Shown here in pieces: positions 43,143 through 50,958 of a stretch of DNA of 64,000 bases; the stretch's first letter is position 1, and every line of letters starts with the position of its first letter. Under the pieces are notes generated by a model. The model was not told the DNA's origin and made no database searches. It was given only the letters and a program-made list of their open reading frames with translations. The translations under genes were made by a program, and so were the position numbers. The stretch comes from Hymenobacter telluris (GTDB taxonomy: Bacteria; Bacteroidota; Bacteroidia; Cytophagales; Hymenobacteraceae), in NCBI RefSeq assembly GCF_017313265.1, contig NZ_JAFLQZ010000003.1, positions 526,767 through 590,766 on the forward strand. Reading direction: 5' to 3'.

Positions 43143-45743
43143 TTAGGCAACCCGTTGCGCGGGCCGAGGCTTGGTAGCAGGCCGAGCTACTGTGCGTTGT
43201 GACGGGGACGCAGCAACTGGCTGCTTCTTGGTTTTCCGCTCGCGCAGGGCCAGTCCGAAGCCCACGGCCATCAGCAGGGTACCGCTCCAGAGCAGGTTGA
43301 TGAAAGGCTTCTCAATGGCTTTGAGGATGATATAGTCCTTCTGGGTGGTGCTGACGCCGAAGGTGAACTTGCCTTTGGTGGGGTCAACGGCGTTCAAGCT
43401 CAGGCGCAAGCCCAGGTCTTCAATTTCATCAGGCACGCGGCCGATGAGGCGGTTGCGCACCACAAACACGGGGTGGGCATGATACTGCCGCTGCTTCTCG
43501 CCAAACACCACCACGTCGGCCTGAATAGCTAGGTCGCCTTTGTTGAGGCCGAGGCCGGCAGTTTGCTGGGCAGGCTCGATGGCGCGGAACACGGCAAAGT
43601 AGTCGTTGAGGAAAATGGTATCACCGACAGCCAGCTGATACTCCTTCAGCTCGCTCCAGTCTTTTTCCTTCATTGGCGGCACGGCATTTACGTGGGAGTA
43701 GATGTCGTGGGAGGCAAAGCGCTTGATGTCGGGGGAAGCCAGCAGGCCACCCATTTCCTCGTTTTCCTGAGCCCGTGGGTACAGGGTGAAGGCCTCGCCG
43801 CTCTTCCGGTTTTTGTACTCGACGCGGTAGTAGGTGTTTTCGGGCAAAATATTCACCGTGTCGCCGGGCTTGTAGTACACTTTCTCACCCTGCTTGATGG
43901 TACCGCGGGCCAGCGCCTTGTACTCGTCTTCGAGACGGAACAGCAGGTCTTTGTTCACGTAGTCGGGCACGCCAGGCACATCGAAATACTGGCCGGTGTA
44001 CGTCACGTCGTACTCGCCCATTGGGGCGGTGTCGTTGCGCCACAGCAATACGTTGTCACGGTTCATTTCCTCACCGAACTCCTTGGAATACACCATGCCC
44101 GACATGTTCTTGGACACGATGTTGGAATAGCCCGCCGAACCTAGAATCCCGAGCAGCATCAGCGCAATACCCAAGTGCGCCACGCCCCCACCCGACAGCT
44201 GTACCCGGCGCAGCAGCATCTTCAGCACCACGCCCAGGTTGGCCAGCAAACCAAACAGGCCGGCCGTGAGGAGCACAATGTAAGTGGCCGAAATTTCCAG
44301 GTTGTTGCGGCGCAGCAACAGGATAACCAAGGCCGCCCCCAATAAGGCCAAGGCCCCCGGATTAGTAAGCGACTCAACCAACGTTTTCTTGTCGTTGCGC
44401 TGCCACCACATCAGTTGGGCTAAGCCGGAAAGCAAGGCCACGCCCACCCCCATCCACAGCTGGATTTTGGTGTAGTGGGCAATCTGGTCGGCGGGCAGGG
44501 CCAGGTTGGATTTGATGCCAATAAAGCCCAGGAAAGCGTTGTACACCGGAATGCTGGTGGTTACCAGTACCTGGAACGCGCCCAGGCACAGTACCGTAGC
44601 CCCCACAAATACCCATAGCTCAGGGTTGTACGTGGTCAGCTCTTTCTCGGAAACCGGAATGTGCTTCCAGCGCTTCACCAGCAAGGCAATGGCCAGCACC
44701 ACAAACGCGCCCAGATAAATCATAAGCTGCCCCGACAAACCTAAGTCGGTGAAGGAGTGTACGGAGGCGTTGCCCAGCACACCGCTCCGGGTTAGGAAGG
44801 TAGCGTACAGAATCAGCAGGAAGGTGGCTACTACCAGCACGAATGAGGTGCGCAGGGCTGTGCGGCGCTGTTTCCAGAGCACCAGCGTGTGAATACCGGC
44901 CACCAGCACCAGCCACGGAATGTACACAGCGTTTTCCACCGGGTCCCAGTTCCAGTAGCCGCCGAAGTTCAGCGTTTCGTAGGCCCAGTAGGCGCCCATC
45001 ATCACGCCTACACCCAGCACCAAGCCCCCCACCAACGACCAGCGTAAGGCCGGCTTCACCCACTTAGTAAACTCGCCTTTCCAGAGGGCCGCCACGGCAA
45101 ACGCAAACGGTACCAGCGTGAGGGCAAAGCCCAGAAACAACGTGGGTGGGTGAATTACCATCCAGTAGTTCTGGAGCAGGGCATTGAGGCCGGTTCCGTC
45201 TTTAGGCACGAAATCGGGGTTCATTTTGAACACCGGGATATCCAGGAAGTCGCGCAGCAAAATGAACGGCGACGAGCCCACTTTCACACCGCCCAGCACC
45301 ACGCCCAGAATCATGGAGGTGAGGAATAGCTGCACGCCCGCAAACACGGCCATAACGGGGGCTTCCCAGAGCTTATTCCAGCGCATGATGATGAAGCCCA
45401 GCACCACGTGCCAGAATATCCAGAGCAGGAAGCTGCCCTCCTGCCCTTCCCAGAAACAGGAAATCATGTAGTACACCGGCAGGTGGTTGCTGGAGTGGCT
45501 CCAGGCATAGTAGTACTCGTAGCGGTGCCCGTGGATGATGCCGAACAGGCAGGCAATTACGGCCACTACCGCCACGCCGTGCACGATAAATGCGCTCCGG
45601 CCAATGCGTAGCCAGCTGGCATCCGACTGCCCCAGCGGCTGGTTGCGCGCCGCCATGTAGTAGGAATACGCAGCCACCGTGGCTGCCACGAAAGCCACGA
45701 TGACACTCAGGTGCCCAGTGTCGCCAATGAAAGTGTTGAGCAT
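43143..45743 (-). CDS. ccmF: Cytochrome c heme lyase CcmF
   Basis: 866 residues with about 14-15 membrane segments. The tryptophan-rich WWD motif is GGYWNWDPVENA, and LQNYWMVIHPPTLFLG and SWEG-like SCFWEGQEGSFLLW are typical of CcmF. It joins heme delivered by CcmE to CXXCH sites of c-type cytochromes in the periplasm. The long periplasmic domain (about 590-800) precedes a last membrane segment and a basic tail. It is the last gene of the ccm run. Confidence 0.93.
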   Translation of the reverse strand: MLNTFIGDTGHLSVIVAFVAATVAAYSYYMAARNQPLGQSDASWLRIGRSAFIVHGVAVVAVIACLFGIIHGHRYEYYYAWSHSSNHLPVYYMISCFWEGQEGSFLLWIFWHVVLGFIIMRWNKLWEAPVMAVFAGVQLFLTSMILGVVLGGVKVGSSPFILLRDFLDIPVFKMNPDFVPKDGTGLNALLQNYWMVIHPPTLFLGFALTLVPFAFAVAALWKGEFTKWVKPALRWSLVGGLVLGVGVMMGAYWAYETLNFGGYWNWDPVENAVYIPWLVLVAGIHTLVLWKQRRTALRTSFVLVVATFLLILYATFLTRSGVLGNASVHSFTDLGLSGQLMIYLGAFVVLAIALLVKRWKHIPVSEKELTTYNPELWVFVGATVLCLGAFQVLVTTSIPVYNAFLGFIGIKSNLALPADQIAHYTKIQLWMGVGVALLSGLAQLMWWQRNDKKTLVESLTNPGALALLGAALVILLLRRNNLEISATYIVLLTAGLFGLLANLGVVLKMLLRRVQLSGGGVAHLGIALMLLGILGSAGYSNIVSKNMSGMVYSKEFGEEMNRDNVLLWRNDTAPMGEYDVTYTGQYFDVPGVPDYVNKDLLFRLEDEYKALARGTIKQGEKVYYKPGDTVNILPENTYYRVEYKNRKSGEAFTLYPRAQENEEMGGLLASPDIKRFASHDIYSHVNAVPPMKEKDWSELKEYQLAVGDTIFLNDYFAVFRAIEPAQQTAGLGLNKGDLAIQADVVVFGEKQRQYHAHPVFVVRNRLIGRVPDEIEDLGLRLSLNAVDPTKGKFTFGVSTTQKDYIILKAIEKPFINLLWSGTLLMAVGFGLALRERKTKKQPVAASPSQRTVARPATKPRPAQRVA

Positions 45744-45813
45744 AGCAAAGGTACTAGTAGAGAAAGGCTGACTTGCTGCGTTAGTAACCAGCCGGCCCGA
45801 ACGTGTTTAAAGA

Positions 45814-46809
45814 TTAGTGTCGGCGCAAGTTTGCGAGGTGCTTCATGCGGGCCCGGTGACTGCGCCGTTCCCAGCTCTGTTGCGCTTTGGTGGCTTGTTT
45901 GGCGGCGGCGGCTGCCGCTCCAGAAAAGTAGTTCTCGTTCGGCATGATCTGGCTGAAAGCGTACCACTGTTGCTGCACCAGTACAGGAGCGGTAGTATCA
46001 GTGGTTTCGGCTACCACTTGGTAGAGGTAGCGGCCGGGAATGGCCAGCGTGTCAGTCCAGGAGTACTCGGTGTTGGCATTGCCAAGCGTTGTGCGCTCAA
46101 CTGAAAGGATAGCCAGTGGAGCGGCCCGAAAGGCCGCCGCCTCACGCCGCAACACTTGAAACCGGGCAACACTTCCCAGGGAGTCGGCCAGCGTCCAGCG
46201 CAACGTGAAGAGTTTTTTCTCGCTTGGCGTTACGGTAGCCAAGGGAGGCAGGGCCATAGCTGGCACGCCCCGCGGCGTAGAGCTTACGGCTATGCTGAAA
46301 CCACAAAAGTCTTTGAGGTAGCCATCCACATCCAACAGATACGGCTGCCCGGCTTTCAACCCCTCCAGGGTCACGAATACATCATCCTGACTGCCGAGCG
46401 AAGTACAGGAAAGAACCTGATACGTAGCAGGTTGGCCGGGCGTGCCGGTGAGTACTACCAATTGCACGCCGCGCGTGTCGCGGCACTGCTGCCCCGCAAT
46501 ATTCACGTAGTAGCGGCCCGCAGTGCGGGGCGTAAACTCAAACCACTGGTCGTTGTGATACTCGATGCACTTGCCGGTGAGCTTCTCATCGACGGCGGTC
46601 CACTGCACGGTGCAGTCGGTGGTAGAAGACTGAACGGCTTGGTTGAGCTGCAATGTCCGGCGGTGCTCGATGTCGTCATTCGGTACTTGGGCAGCAGCTT
46701 CGCCAATTAAAAATGAAGAATTAAAAATTAAAAATAATGCAGCTACGAGCAGTCGAAAGCGAATATCCGCTTTGCGACAGGGGCCTAGAAACTCGCGCCG
46801 TCCACTCAT
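45814..46809 (-). CDS. Secreted protein of unknown function in the ccm operon
   Basis: 331 residues. The signal peptide (SGRREFLGPCRKADIRFRLL then VAALFLIFNSSFLIGEAAAQ) includes codons from a repeat arm at 46705-46736. The mature part opens VPNDDIEHRRTLQLNQAV and has a beta-rich domain (HNDQWFEFTPRTAGRYYVNI) with cysteines at CTVQW, GKCIEY, QQCRDTR, SCTSLG and DFCGFS. A fibronectin-III-like domain (FTLRWTLADSLGSVARFQVL) follows. No known Ccm protein matches. Its place between ccmE and ccmF may be incidental or may point to a role in the periplasm. Confidence 0.78.
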   Translation of the reverse strand: MSGRREFLGPCRKADIRFRLLVAALFLIFNSSFLIGEAAAQVPNDDIEHRRTLQLNQAVQSSTTDCTVQWTAVDEKLTGKCIEYHNDQWFEFTPRTAGRYYVNIAGQQCRDTRGVQLVVLTGTPGQPATYQVLSCTSLGSQDDVFVTLEGLKAGQPYLLDVDGYLKDFCGFSIAVSSTPRGVPAMALPPLATVTPSEKKLFTLRWTLADSLGSVARFQVLRREAAAFRAAPLAILSVERTTLGNANTEYSWTDTLAIPGRYLYQVVAETTDTTAPVLVQQQWYAFSQIMPNENYFSGAAAAAAKQATKAQQSWERRSHRARMKHLANLRRH

Positions 46810-46840
46810 CTTTTAATTTTTAATTCTTCATTTTTAATTG
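46705..46840. repeat. Inverted-repeat pair straddling a start codon
   Basis: The left arm (46705-46736, starting CAATTAAAAATGAAGAATTA) and right arm (46811-46840) are perfect inverted copies over about 30 bases, with a spacer of about 75. The right arm holds the ccmE stop codon; the left arm lies in the signal-peptide codons of the next gene. The first 27 bases match the ends of the cassette at 21827-22320 at 25 positions. Confidence 0.75.
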
Positions 46841-47262
46841 ACCCCAGCGGTGGCTCCTTTCAAATCCTTCTCCACGTACTTAGATGGGCATTTCAGCAGG
46901 ATTTTGTCGGCCACGAATACGTTGTTGCGCATGGCACCCGTAATCACCACCTGCTCCGACTTATCGAAATCCTGAGGCTTAGGATTGAAGTACACGCAAC
47001 GCTGCGCAACCCGGTTGGTATCTACCAGCGTAAAAGCGAAGTAGTTAGGATCGAGCACTGGGTTGTATTCCAGGCCCAGAATGTTCTTTTGGCCGTCACG
47101 CGGGAGCCGGCCTACTACGTGCACCTTGGTTAGGTTGCCTTCGGTGGCCCGCTCCTTGGCCTCATTGAACGACACGTAGACGCTGGCATCTCCGGCGGCA
47201 CTCATGATGATACCAATGGCTATGGCAATGACGGCAATAGCCAGAATGTGTGCTTTTTTCAT
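46834..47262 (-). CDS. ccmE: Cytochrome c maturation protein CcmE, CxxxY type
   Basis: 142 residues with an N-terminal membrane anchor (about 4-22) and the OB-fold CcmE domain. The heme-binding site reads KCPSKY with C125 and Y129, that is CxxxY, not the HxxxY of enterobacterial CcmE. CcmE carries heme from CcmC to CcmF in the periplasm. The last residues (GVN) and the stop sit at the beginning of a repeat arm. Confidence 0.9.
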   Translation of the reverse strand: MKKAHILAIAVIAIAIGIIMSAAGDASVYVSFNEAKERATEGNLTKVHVVGRLPRDGQKNILGLEYNPVLDPNYFAFTLVDTNRVAQRCVYFNPKPQDFDKSEQVVITGAMRNNVFVADKILLKCPSKYVEKDLKGATAGVN

Positions 47263-47338
47263 GTCTTGCGTAGAACAGAACAGCTCAAGCCCGAGCTAAG
47301 GGTACGTTGTAACAAAGGAAATCTACAGAAGGGTCCCG

Positions 47339-47432
47339 GAACGAGTAACTGAGTAGCAGAGTAATTATTCTGGCTGCATAACCGCACCGTTAGAACGATT
47401 ACTTGGTTGCTCTGCTACTCAGCTACTCGTTC
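47339..47432. repeat. Word-repeat hairpin between ccmD-like gene and ccmE
   Basis: A 26-base arm (47339-47364, GAACGAGTAACTGAGTAGCA then GAGTAA) pairs with 47407-47432 at 24 positions. The right arm includes the last codons and stop of the ccmD-like gene (AAC GAG TAG). The same CTGAGT/GAGTA words occur near tdk. Confidence 0.7.
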
Positions 47433-47713
47433 AGCTCCCGCTCCAGGCGGCCCACTTTCCGGTCCAGCGACACGAGAAACGCCAGCAGGCCGGCCAGCAC
47501 GACCGTTACTACGGCTACTACCACGTAAATCTTGCCATTGCCGCGCAGAGCATCAGCCATTTCGGGTGTATCGGTGGCGGTTTGGGCAGCGGCTTGCAAC
47601 GCAGGCAGCAACAACGCTACCAGCAGTAGTACCAGGCGGCCCGAGCATTGCTTCAAGCCAAGACCCCAAGCTCCGAAGCGCCCAAGACCCGAATCAAACA
47701 AGCTGTTTTTCAT
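47423..47713 (-). CDS. CcmD-like small membrane protein
   Basis: 96 residues. A signal peptide or first helix (LVLLLVALLLPALQAAAQ) is followed by the conserved GNGKIYVVVAVVTVVLAGLL helix and a charged tail (LDRKVGRLERELNE). Bacteroidota CcmD-family proteins look like this; CcmD helps release holo-CcmE from CcmC. The first 20 bases overlap the end of ccmC, so the two are translationally linked. Confidence 0.8.
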   Translation of the reverse strand: MKNSLFDSGLGRFGAWGLGLKQCSGRLVLLLVALLLPALQAAAQTATDTPEMADALRGNGKIYVVVAVVTVVLAGLLAFLVSLDRKVGRLERELNE

Positions 47714-48365
47714 ACACTTTCAGTTTAAGAGTAGCAATGCGGCTAGCCACCTGTGCCAGCCAGAACGCCAGCAAAGTCCAGCCGATAACGGCCGGGTAGA
47801 ATACCAGCCGCATGTTGTCGTCGAGGTCGTATTTGGCGAAAGCCGGGTTGCCGCCTGCCCCAGGATGCAAGGAATCGGTGAGGCGGGGCAGAATGTAGAA
47901 CAGCGGCATGGCCGTGGCGAAGGCGAAGATGTTGTAGATGGCCGAAATGCGGGCCCGCTGCTGCTCGTCGGTAAACGAGGAGCGCAACACCAGATAAGCG
48001 CCATAGATGAGCATGGCAATGGCCGCGCCGTTCAGCTTTGGGTCATTGGTCCACCAGGCGCCCCAAGTGTATTTGGCCCAGATGCTGCCCGTTGCCAGCC
48101 CCACAATGCCCATCAGAATACCGGTTTTGGCGGCCTCGTGCGACAGAATATCCAACTGGGGCGTGGGGTTGCGCAGGTAGCGAATCGAGTAGTACACCGA
48201 GGCAATCAGAATGAACGTCATGCCGAACCACATGGGCACGTGGAAATACAGGTTACGAATGGTTTCGTTGAGGATAGCCAGCCGCGGCACCGGCATCAGA
48301 AACCCCGCTGCCGCCGTGTACAGCAGTAATATCACCGCCAGGCCTTTCCACCAATTATTTTTCAT
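47694..48365 (-). CDS. ccmC: Heme export protein CcmC
   Basis: 223 residues and six membrane segments. The WWD heme-handling motif appears as KYTWGAWWTNDPKL, flanked by conserved histidines (LYFHVPMW and SHEAAKTG). CcmC attaches heme to CcmE at the periplasmic face. It stands between ccmB and the ccmD-like gene on the same strand. Confidence 0.92.
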   Translation of the reverse strand: MKNNWWKGLAVILLLYTAAAGFLMPVPRLAILNETIRNLYFHVPMWFGMTFILIASVYYSIRYLRNPTPQLDILSHEAAKTGILMGIVGLATGSIWAKYTWGAWWTNDPKLNGAAIAMLIYGAYLVLRSSFTDEQQRARISAIYNIFAFATAMPLFYILPRLTDSLHPGAGGNPAFAKYDLDDNMRLVFYPAVIGWTLLAFWLAQVASRIATLKLKVYEKQLV

Positions 48366-48516
48366 AAGGAGCCAGGAGCTAGAAGTTAGGAGCTAGAATC
48401 CGGAAAAATTTATGCCTGATTCTGGCTGGTTGATAACAAGGATGCAAGGCAGGTTGTGCTACGAAATCAGAAATGTTTTTCCAGCCTTCCAGCTTCCCCC
48501 CTGCTAACTTTTATTG
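48366..48516. repeat. ccmB-ccmC gap with AGGAGCTAGAA words
   Basis: AGGAGCCAGGAGCTAGAAGT and a second AGGAGCTAGAA (48367-48395) face a degenerate inverted region rich in TTCCAGC and CTGCTAACTTT (48480-48511) that abuts the ccmB stop. The pairing is weak, but the composition fits the other word repeats. Confidence 0.4.
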
Positions 48517-49188
48517 TCAACTGCGCCACAAGAAAGGAAACAGCAAATACGATACTGCCCCTACAATCAGGTTCAGGGCCACCAGGGTGAGCAAGGAACT
48601 CTGGCTGGCTTCAAATTCGAGGCCATCCAGCGCGTTTTTCGATACTTTAATAAGGAGCAGCAGCATCGGGATCATCAGTGGGAAGCCCAGCACTACCATC
48701 AGCGTGTTGCTGTTGGTGGCCTTGGCCGCAATGCCCGATACCAGCGTGAGCGTGGAGGCAAAGCCCAGCGCCCCCAAAGCCACATTACCCACAAAAAGTG
48801 TAGGGTCCTGCACGGGGTTACCGAGCACCACTAAGTACAACCCAAGGCCCACCATAGCCAGCCCTAGCAGTAGCACCGCGTTGTAGGCAATTTTGGCCAG
48901 AATCACGGCCTGGGGCGGTACCAGCGTGTAATAGTAGAGCATGCGGCCCCGGCTTTCCTGCAAAAAACCTTTGGCTACGGCATTCACGGCCGAGAACAAC
49001 AGGATAATCCAGAACAGGGCATTCCAGGCTGGTGCGGGAGGCGTACCACCTTTCAGCGAGAAGCTCAAGAAGCACACGAACACCGTGCTGCCTACGTATA
49101 GCAGCATGCCGTTGAGTGCCGCACGCTGCCGCCATTCCAGACGGAAGTCCTTGAGCATCAAATACCAAATCTCTCGAACGAGCAACAC
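48517..49188 (-). CDS. ccmB: Heme ABC exporter membrane subunit CcmB
   Basis: About 223 residues from a GTG at 49188 (MLLVREIWYLMLKDFRLEWR); TTG at 49185 or the ATG before LKDF are alternatives. Six membrane segments are seen. Family phrases are EWRQRAALNGMLLYVGSTVF, SRGRMLYYYTLVP and SGIAAKATNSNTLMVVLGFP. CcmB works with the ATPase CcmA, whose gene is not in this window. It opens the ccm run. Confidence 0.9.
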   Translation of the reverse strand: MLLVREIWYLMLKDFRLEWRQRAALNGMLLYVGSTVFVCFLSFSLKGGTPPAPAWNALFWIILLFSAVNAVAKGFLQESRGRMLYYYTLVPPQAVILAKIAYNAVLLLGLAMVGLGLYLVVLGNPVQDPTLFVGNVALGALGFASTLTLVSGIAAKATNSNTLMVVLGFPLMIPMLLLLIKVSKNALDGLEFEASQSSLLTLVALNLIVGAVSYLLFPFLWRS

Positions 49189-49283
49189 GGCAGTACGGCT
49201 GGTGAACAGGACCGCAAAGATACAACCCAACTCCCGGATTAGCAGGCTTGGGGTGCTTAGTTGCCTTGGCGGTGGCCGCCACC

Positions 49284-50807
49284 CTACTCTATTACCAGCC
49301 GACCGGTCCCGACGGCGGTTTCTTGCGTGAGATGGTAGCTGTACAGGCCTGCTCGCAACAGCTGAGTGCCTACTTGCACTTGCCCGTTTCGGGGGCTCAG
49401 CACTTGGCTCAGCACAAGGCGGCCGGTAGCATCGTGCAGGCGCACCTGCACGGGCGCCGTACCAGGTAGCCGAAACGTTACGGTAGCGTGGGCGGGGTTT
49501 GGGTAGGCTTCCGTAGCTAAAAGCGGCGTACGGGCGCGGGTATTCAGCGGCTGGCGGAATGGCTGAAAATCAACTAGCCCCAACGAAGCTAAATCGGGCT
49601 GGTGGTAGATGTGCGTTTCGATGACGCTGGCCACGGCCGACCCCCAGTCGTTGTTTTCAGCCTTCACGGCATCGGGGCCGTTGTTATAGAAGTCATAAAT
49701 CTGGCCGCCGTTGCCATTGCCGGTCAAACGGTTCAGCCCTACGTCGGTGGTGTCGGTGCTGAGGGCGTTACCGAAGCTAATGGCCGGCCCGCCAGCCGTG
49801 CCGGAGCGCACCAGCGTTACGCCCCACAGGTTGCCGGTTAGCACATTGCGCGACACCACCCCCGTCTGCGTTTGGCTGCCCTGGAAGTTGAGGCCGCTAC
49901 CGCCAGTCTGGGCGTTGGGGTTGGTGTTATTGTTTTCTACTAGGTTGCCCGTTACATAAGAGCTGATGCTGCTCCCGATGACGGCAATACCATACCGGTT
50001 ATTGCGCACTGTGTTTCGCCGAATGACTACCGCCGTTACGCCACCGCTGCCCAGCAAATTCGACACCCCAATACCGCCGGCCATATTATAAGCGGGATTA
50101 CCAACCACTAAACACCGCTCAACCCGGATAGGGAAAGTGGGGTTGCCAGTGCCTAAGTTGATTTGCGGATAGTTACCATTTTCGGTGTCGTTGTGCCAGA
50201 AAATGCAGTCTTCAATAACCGGTGAAGTCGGGCGGTTGGAGGGCGAGTTGATACCAGCACGGGCATTGCGCACAAAACGGCAGCGCTGCACTACTGCCCG
50301 GTTTCCTGATAAAGCCAGCGCCGCGCTGTTGGTCAGGCGCCCACCTACCGTCGAAAGGTTATTCCGGAACGCACAATCGGTCAGTTCTACCGTGGCATCC
50401 ACCACTCGTACGCCACCGCTCCGCTCGACGACGGTGCGGCGCAGCACCGAACCGCCGCTGGTAGCGCTTAGCTGCATTCCTAGCCAGGGCTGCGTTGCAT
50501 TCTGCGCCGTAAACACCACCGAATCGGGTGGCGTGACGCGCAGTACGCCATCAATGCTGAGCAGGGCCCGGTCGGCCACCCTGATGGTTTCGTTGGTGGT
50601 TATGCGGAGCGTATCGGTGGTAGCCAGCCGGATGGTGTCGTTGATGAACCACACGCCGCCAGTTTGCGTCATGTAACCGTTAGACAGAGCCGCCAGCTGT
50701 GTTAGCGTATAGCGCTGGCTGGTACCAGGCGTGCTGAACTGCGCCTGCACCGAGCTAAAGACCAGCAAGTGAATCATCAACGAAAACAGGAGTACACGCT
50801 TTTTCAT
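49284..50807 (-). CDS. Right-handed beta-helix T9SS cargo protein
   Basis: 507 residues. The signal peptide ends near VQAQ. The central part repeats short beta-strand rungs with asparagine ladders (VIRRNTVRNNRYGIAVIGSS, VVSRNVLTGNLWGVTLVRSG), the mark of parallel beta-helix proteins. The C-terminal type A sorting domain reads TEAYPNPAHATVTFRLPG ... LLRAGLYSYHL. It is likely surface-displayed through T9SS. The catalytic function, if any, cannot be read. Confidence 0.85.
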   Translation of the reverse strand: MKKRVLLFSLMIHLLVFSSVQAQFSTPGTSQRYTLTQLAALSNGYMTQTGGVWFINDTIRLATTDTLRITTNETIRVADRALLSIDGVLRVTPPDSVVFTAQNATQPWLGMQLSATSGGSVLRRTVVERSGGVRVVDATVELTDCAFRNNLSTVGGRLTNSAALALSGNRAVVQRCRFVRNARAGINSPSNRPTSPVIEDCIFWHNDTENGNYPQINLGTGNPTFPIRVERCLVVGNPAYNMAGGIGVSNLLGSGGVTAVVIRRNTVRNNRYGIAVIGSSISSYVTGNLVENNNTNPNAQTGGSGLNFQGSQTQTGVVSRNVLTGNLWGVTLVRSGTAGGPAISFGNALSTDTTDVGLNRLTGNGNGGQIYDFYNNGPDAVKAENNDWGSAVASVIETHIYHQPDLASLGLVDFQPFRQPLNTRARTPLLATEAYPNPAHATVTFRLPGTAPVQVRLHDATGRLVLSQVLSPRNGQVQVGTQLLRAGLYSYHLTQETAVGTGRLVIE

Positions 50808-50903
50808 GAGCAGAAAGTAAAGGTGACAATCAAAGACTTGAAAGCTGCTAAATGCCGGAGCGAGTGGCTGCTTCGGTTATACGCTACGCATTAGCTACCA
50901 CGT

Positions 50904-50935
50904 AAAAAAGCCACCCAGGTTGTCTGAGTGGCTTT
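50904..50935 (-). terminator. Terminator of the propeller-barrel gene
   Basis: On the minus strand AAAGCCAC and GTGGCTTTTTT form a stem with one internal mismatch, followed by T6. Confidence 0.75.
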
Positions 50936-50958
50936 GGTTTTGCAGCAGGAATCGTTTT

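Noticed and set aside
48960..49283. Missing ccmA searched for upstream of ccmB
   Set aside because: The sequence upstream of ccmB is the 3' end of a beta-helix cargo gene; no ABC ATPase motifs are found in the window.
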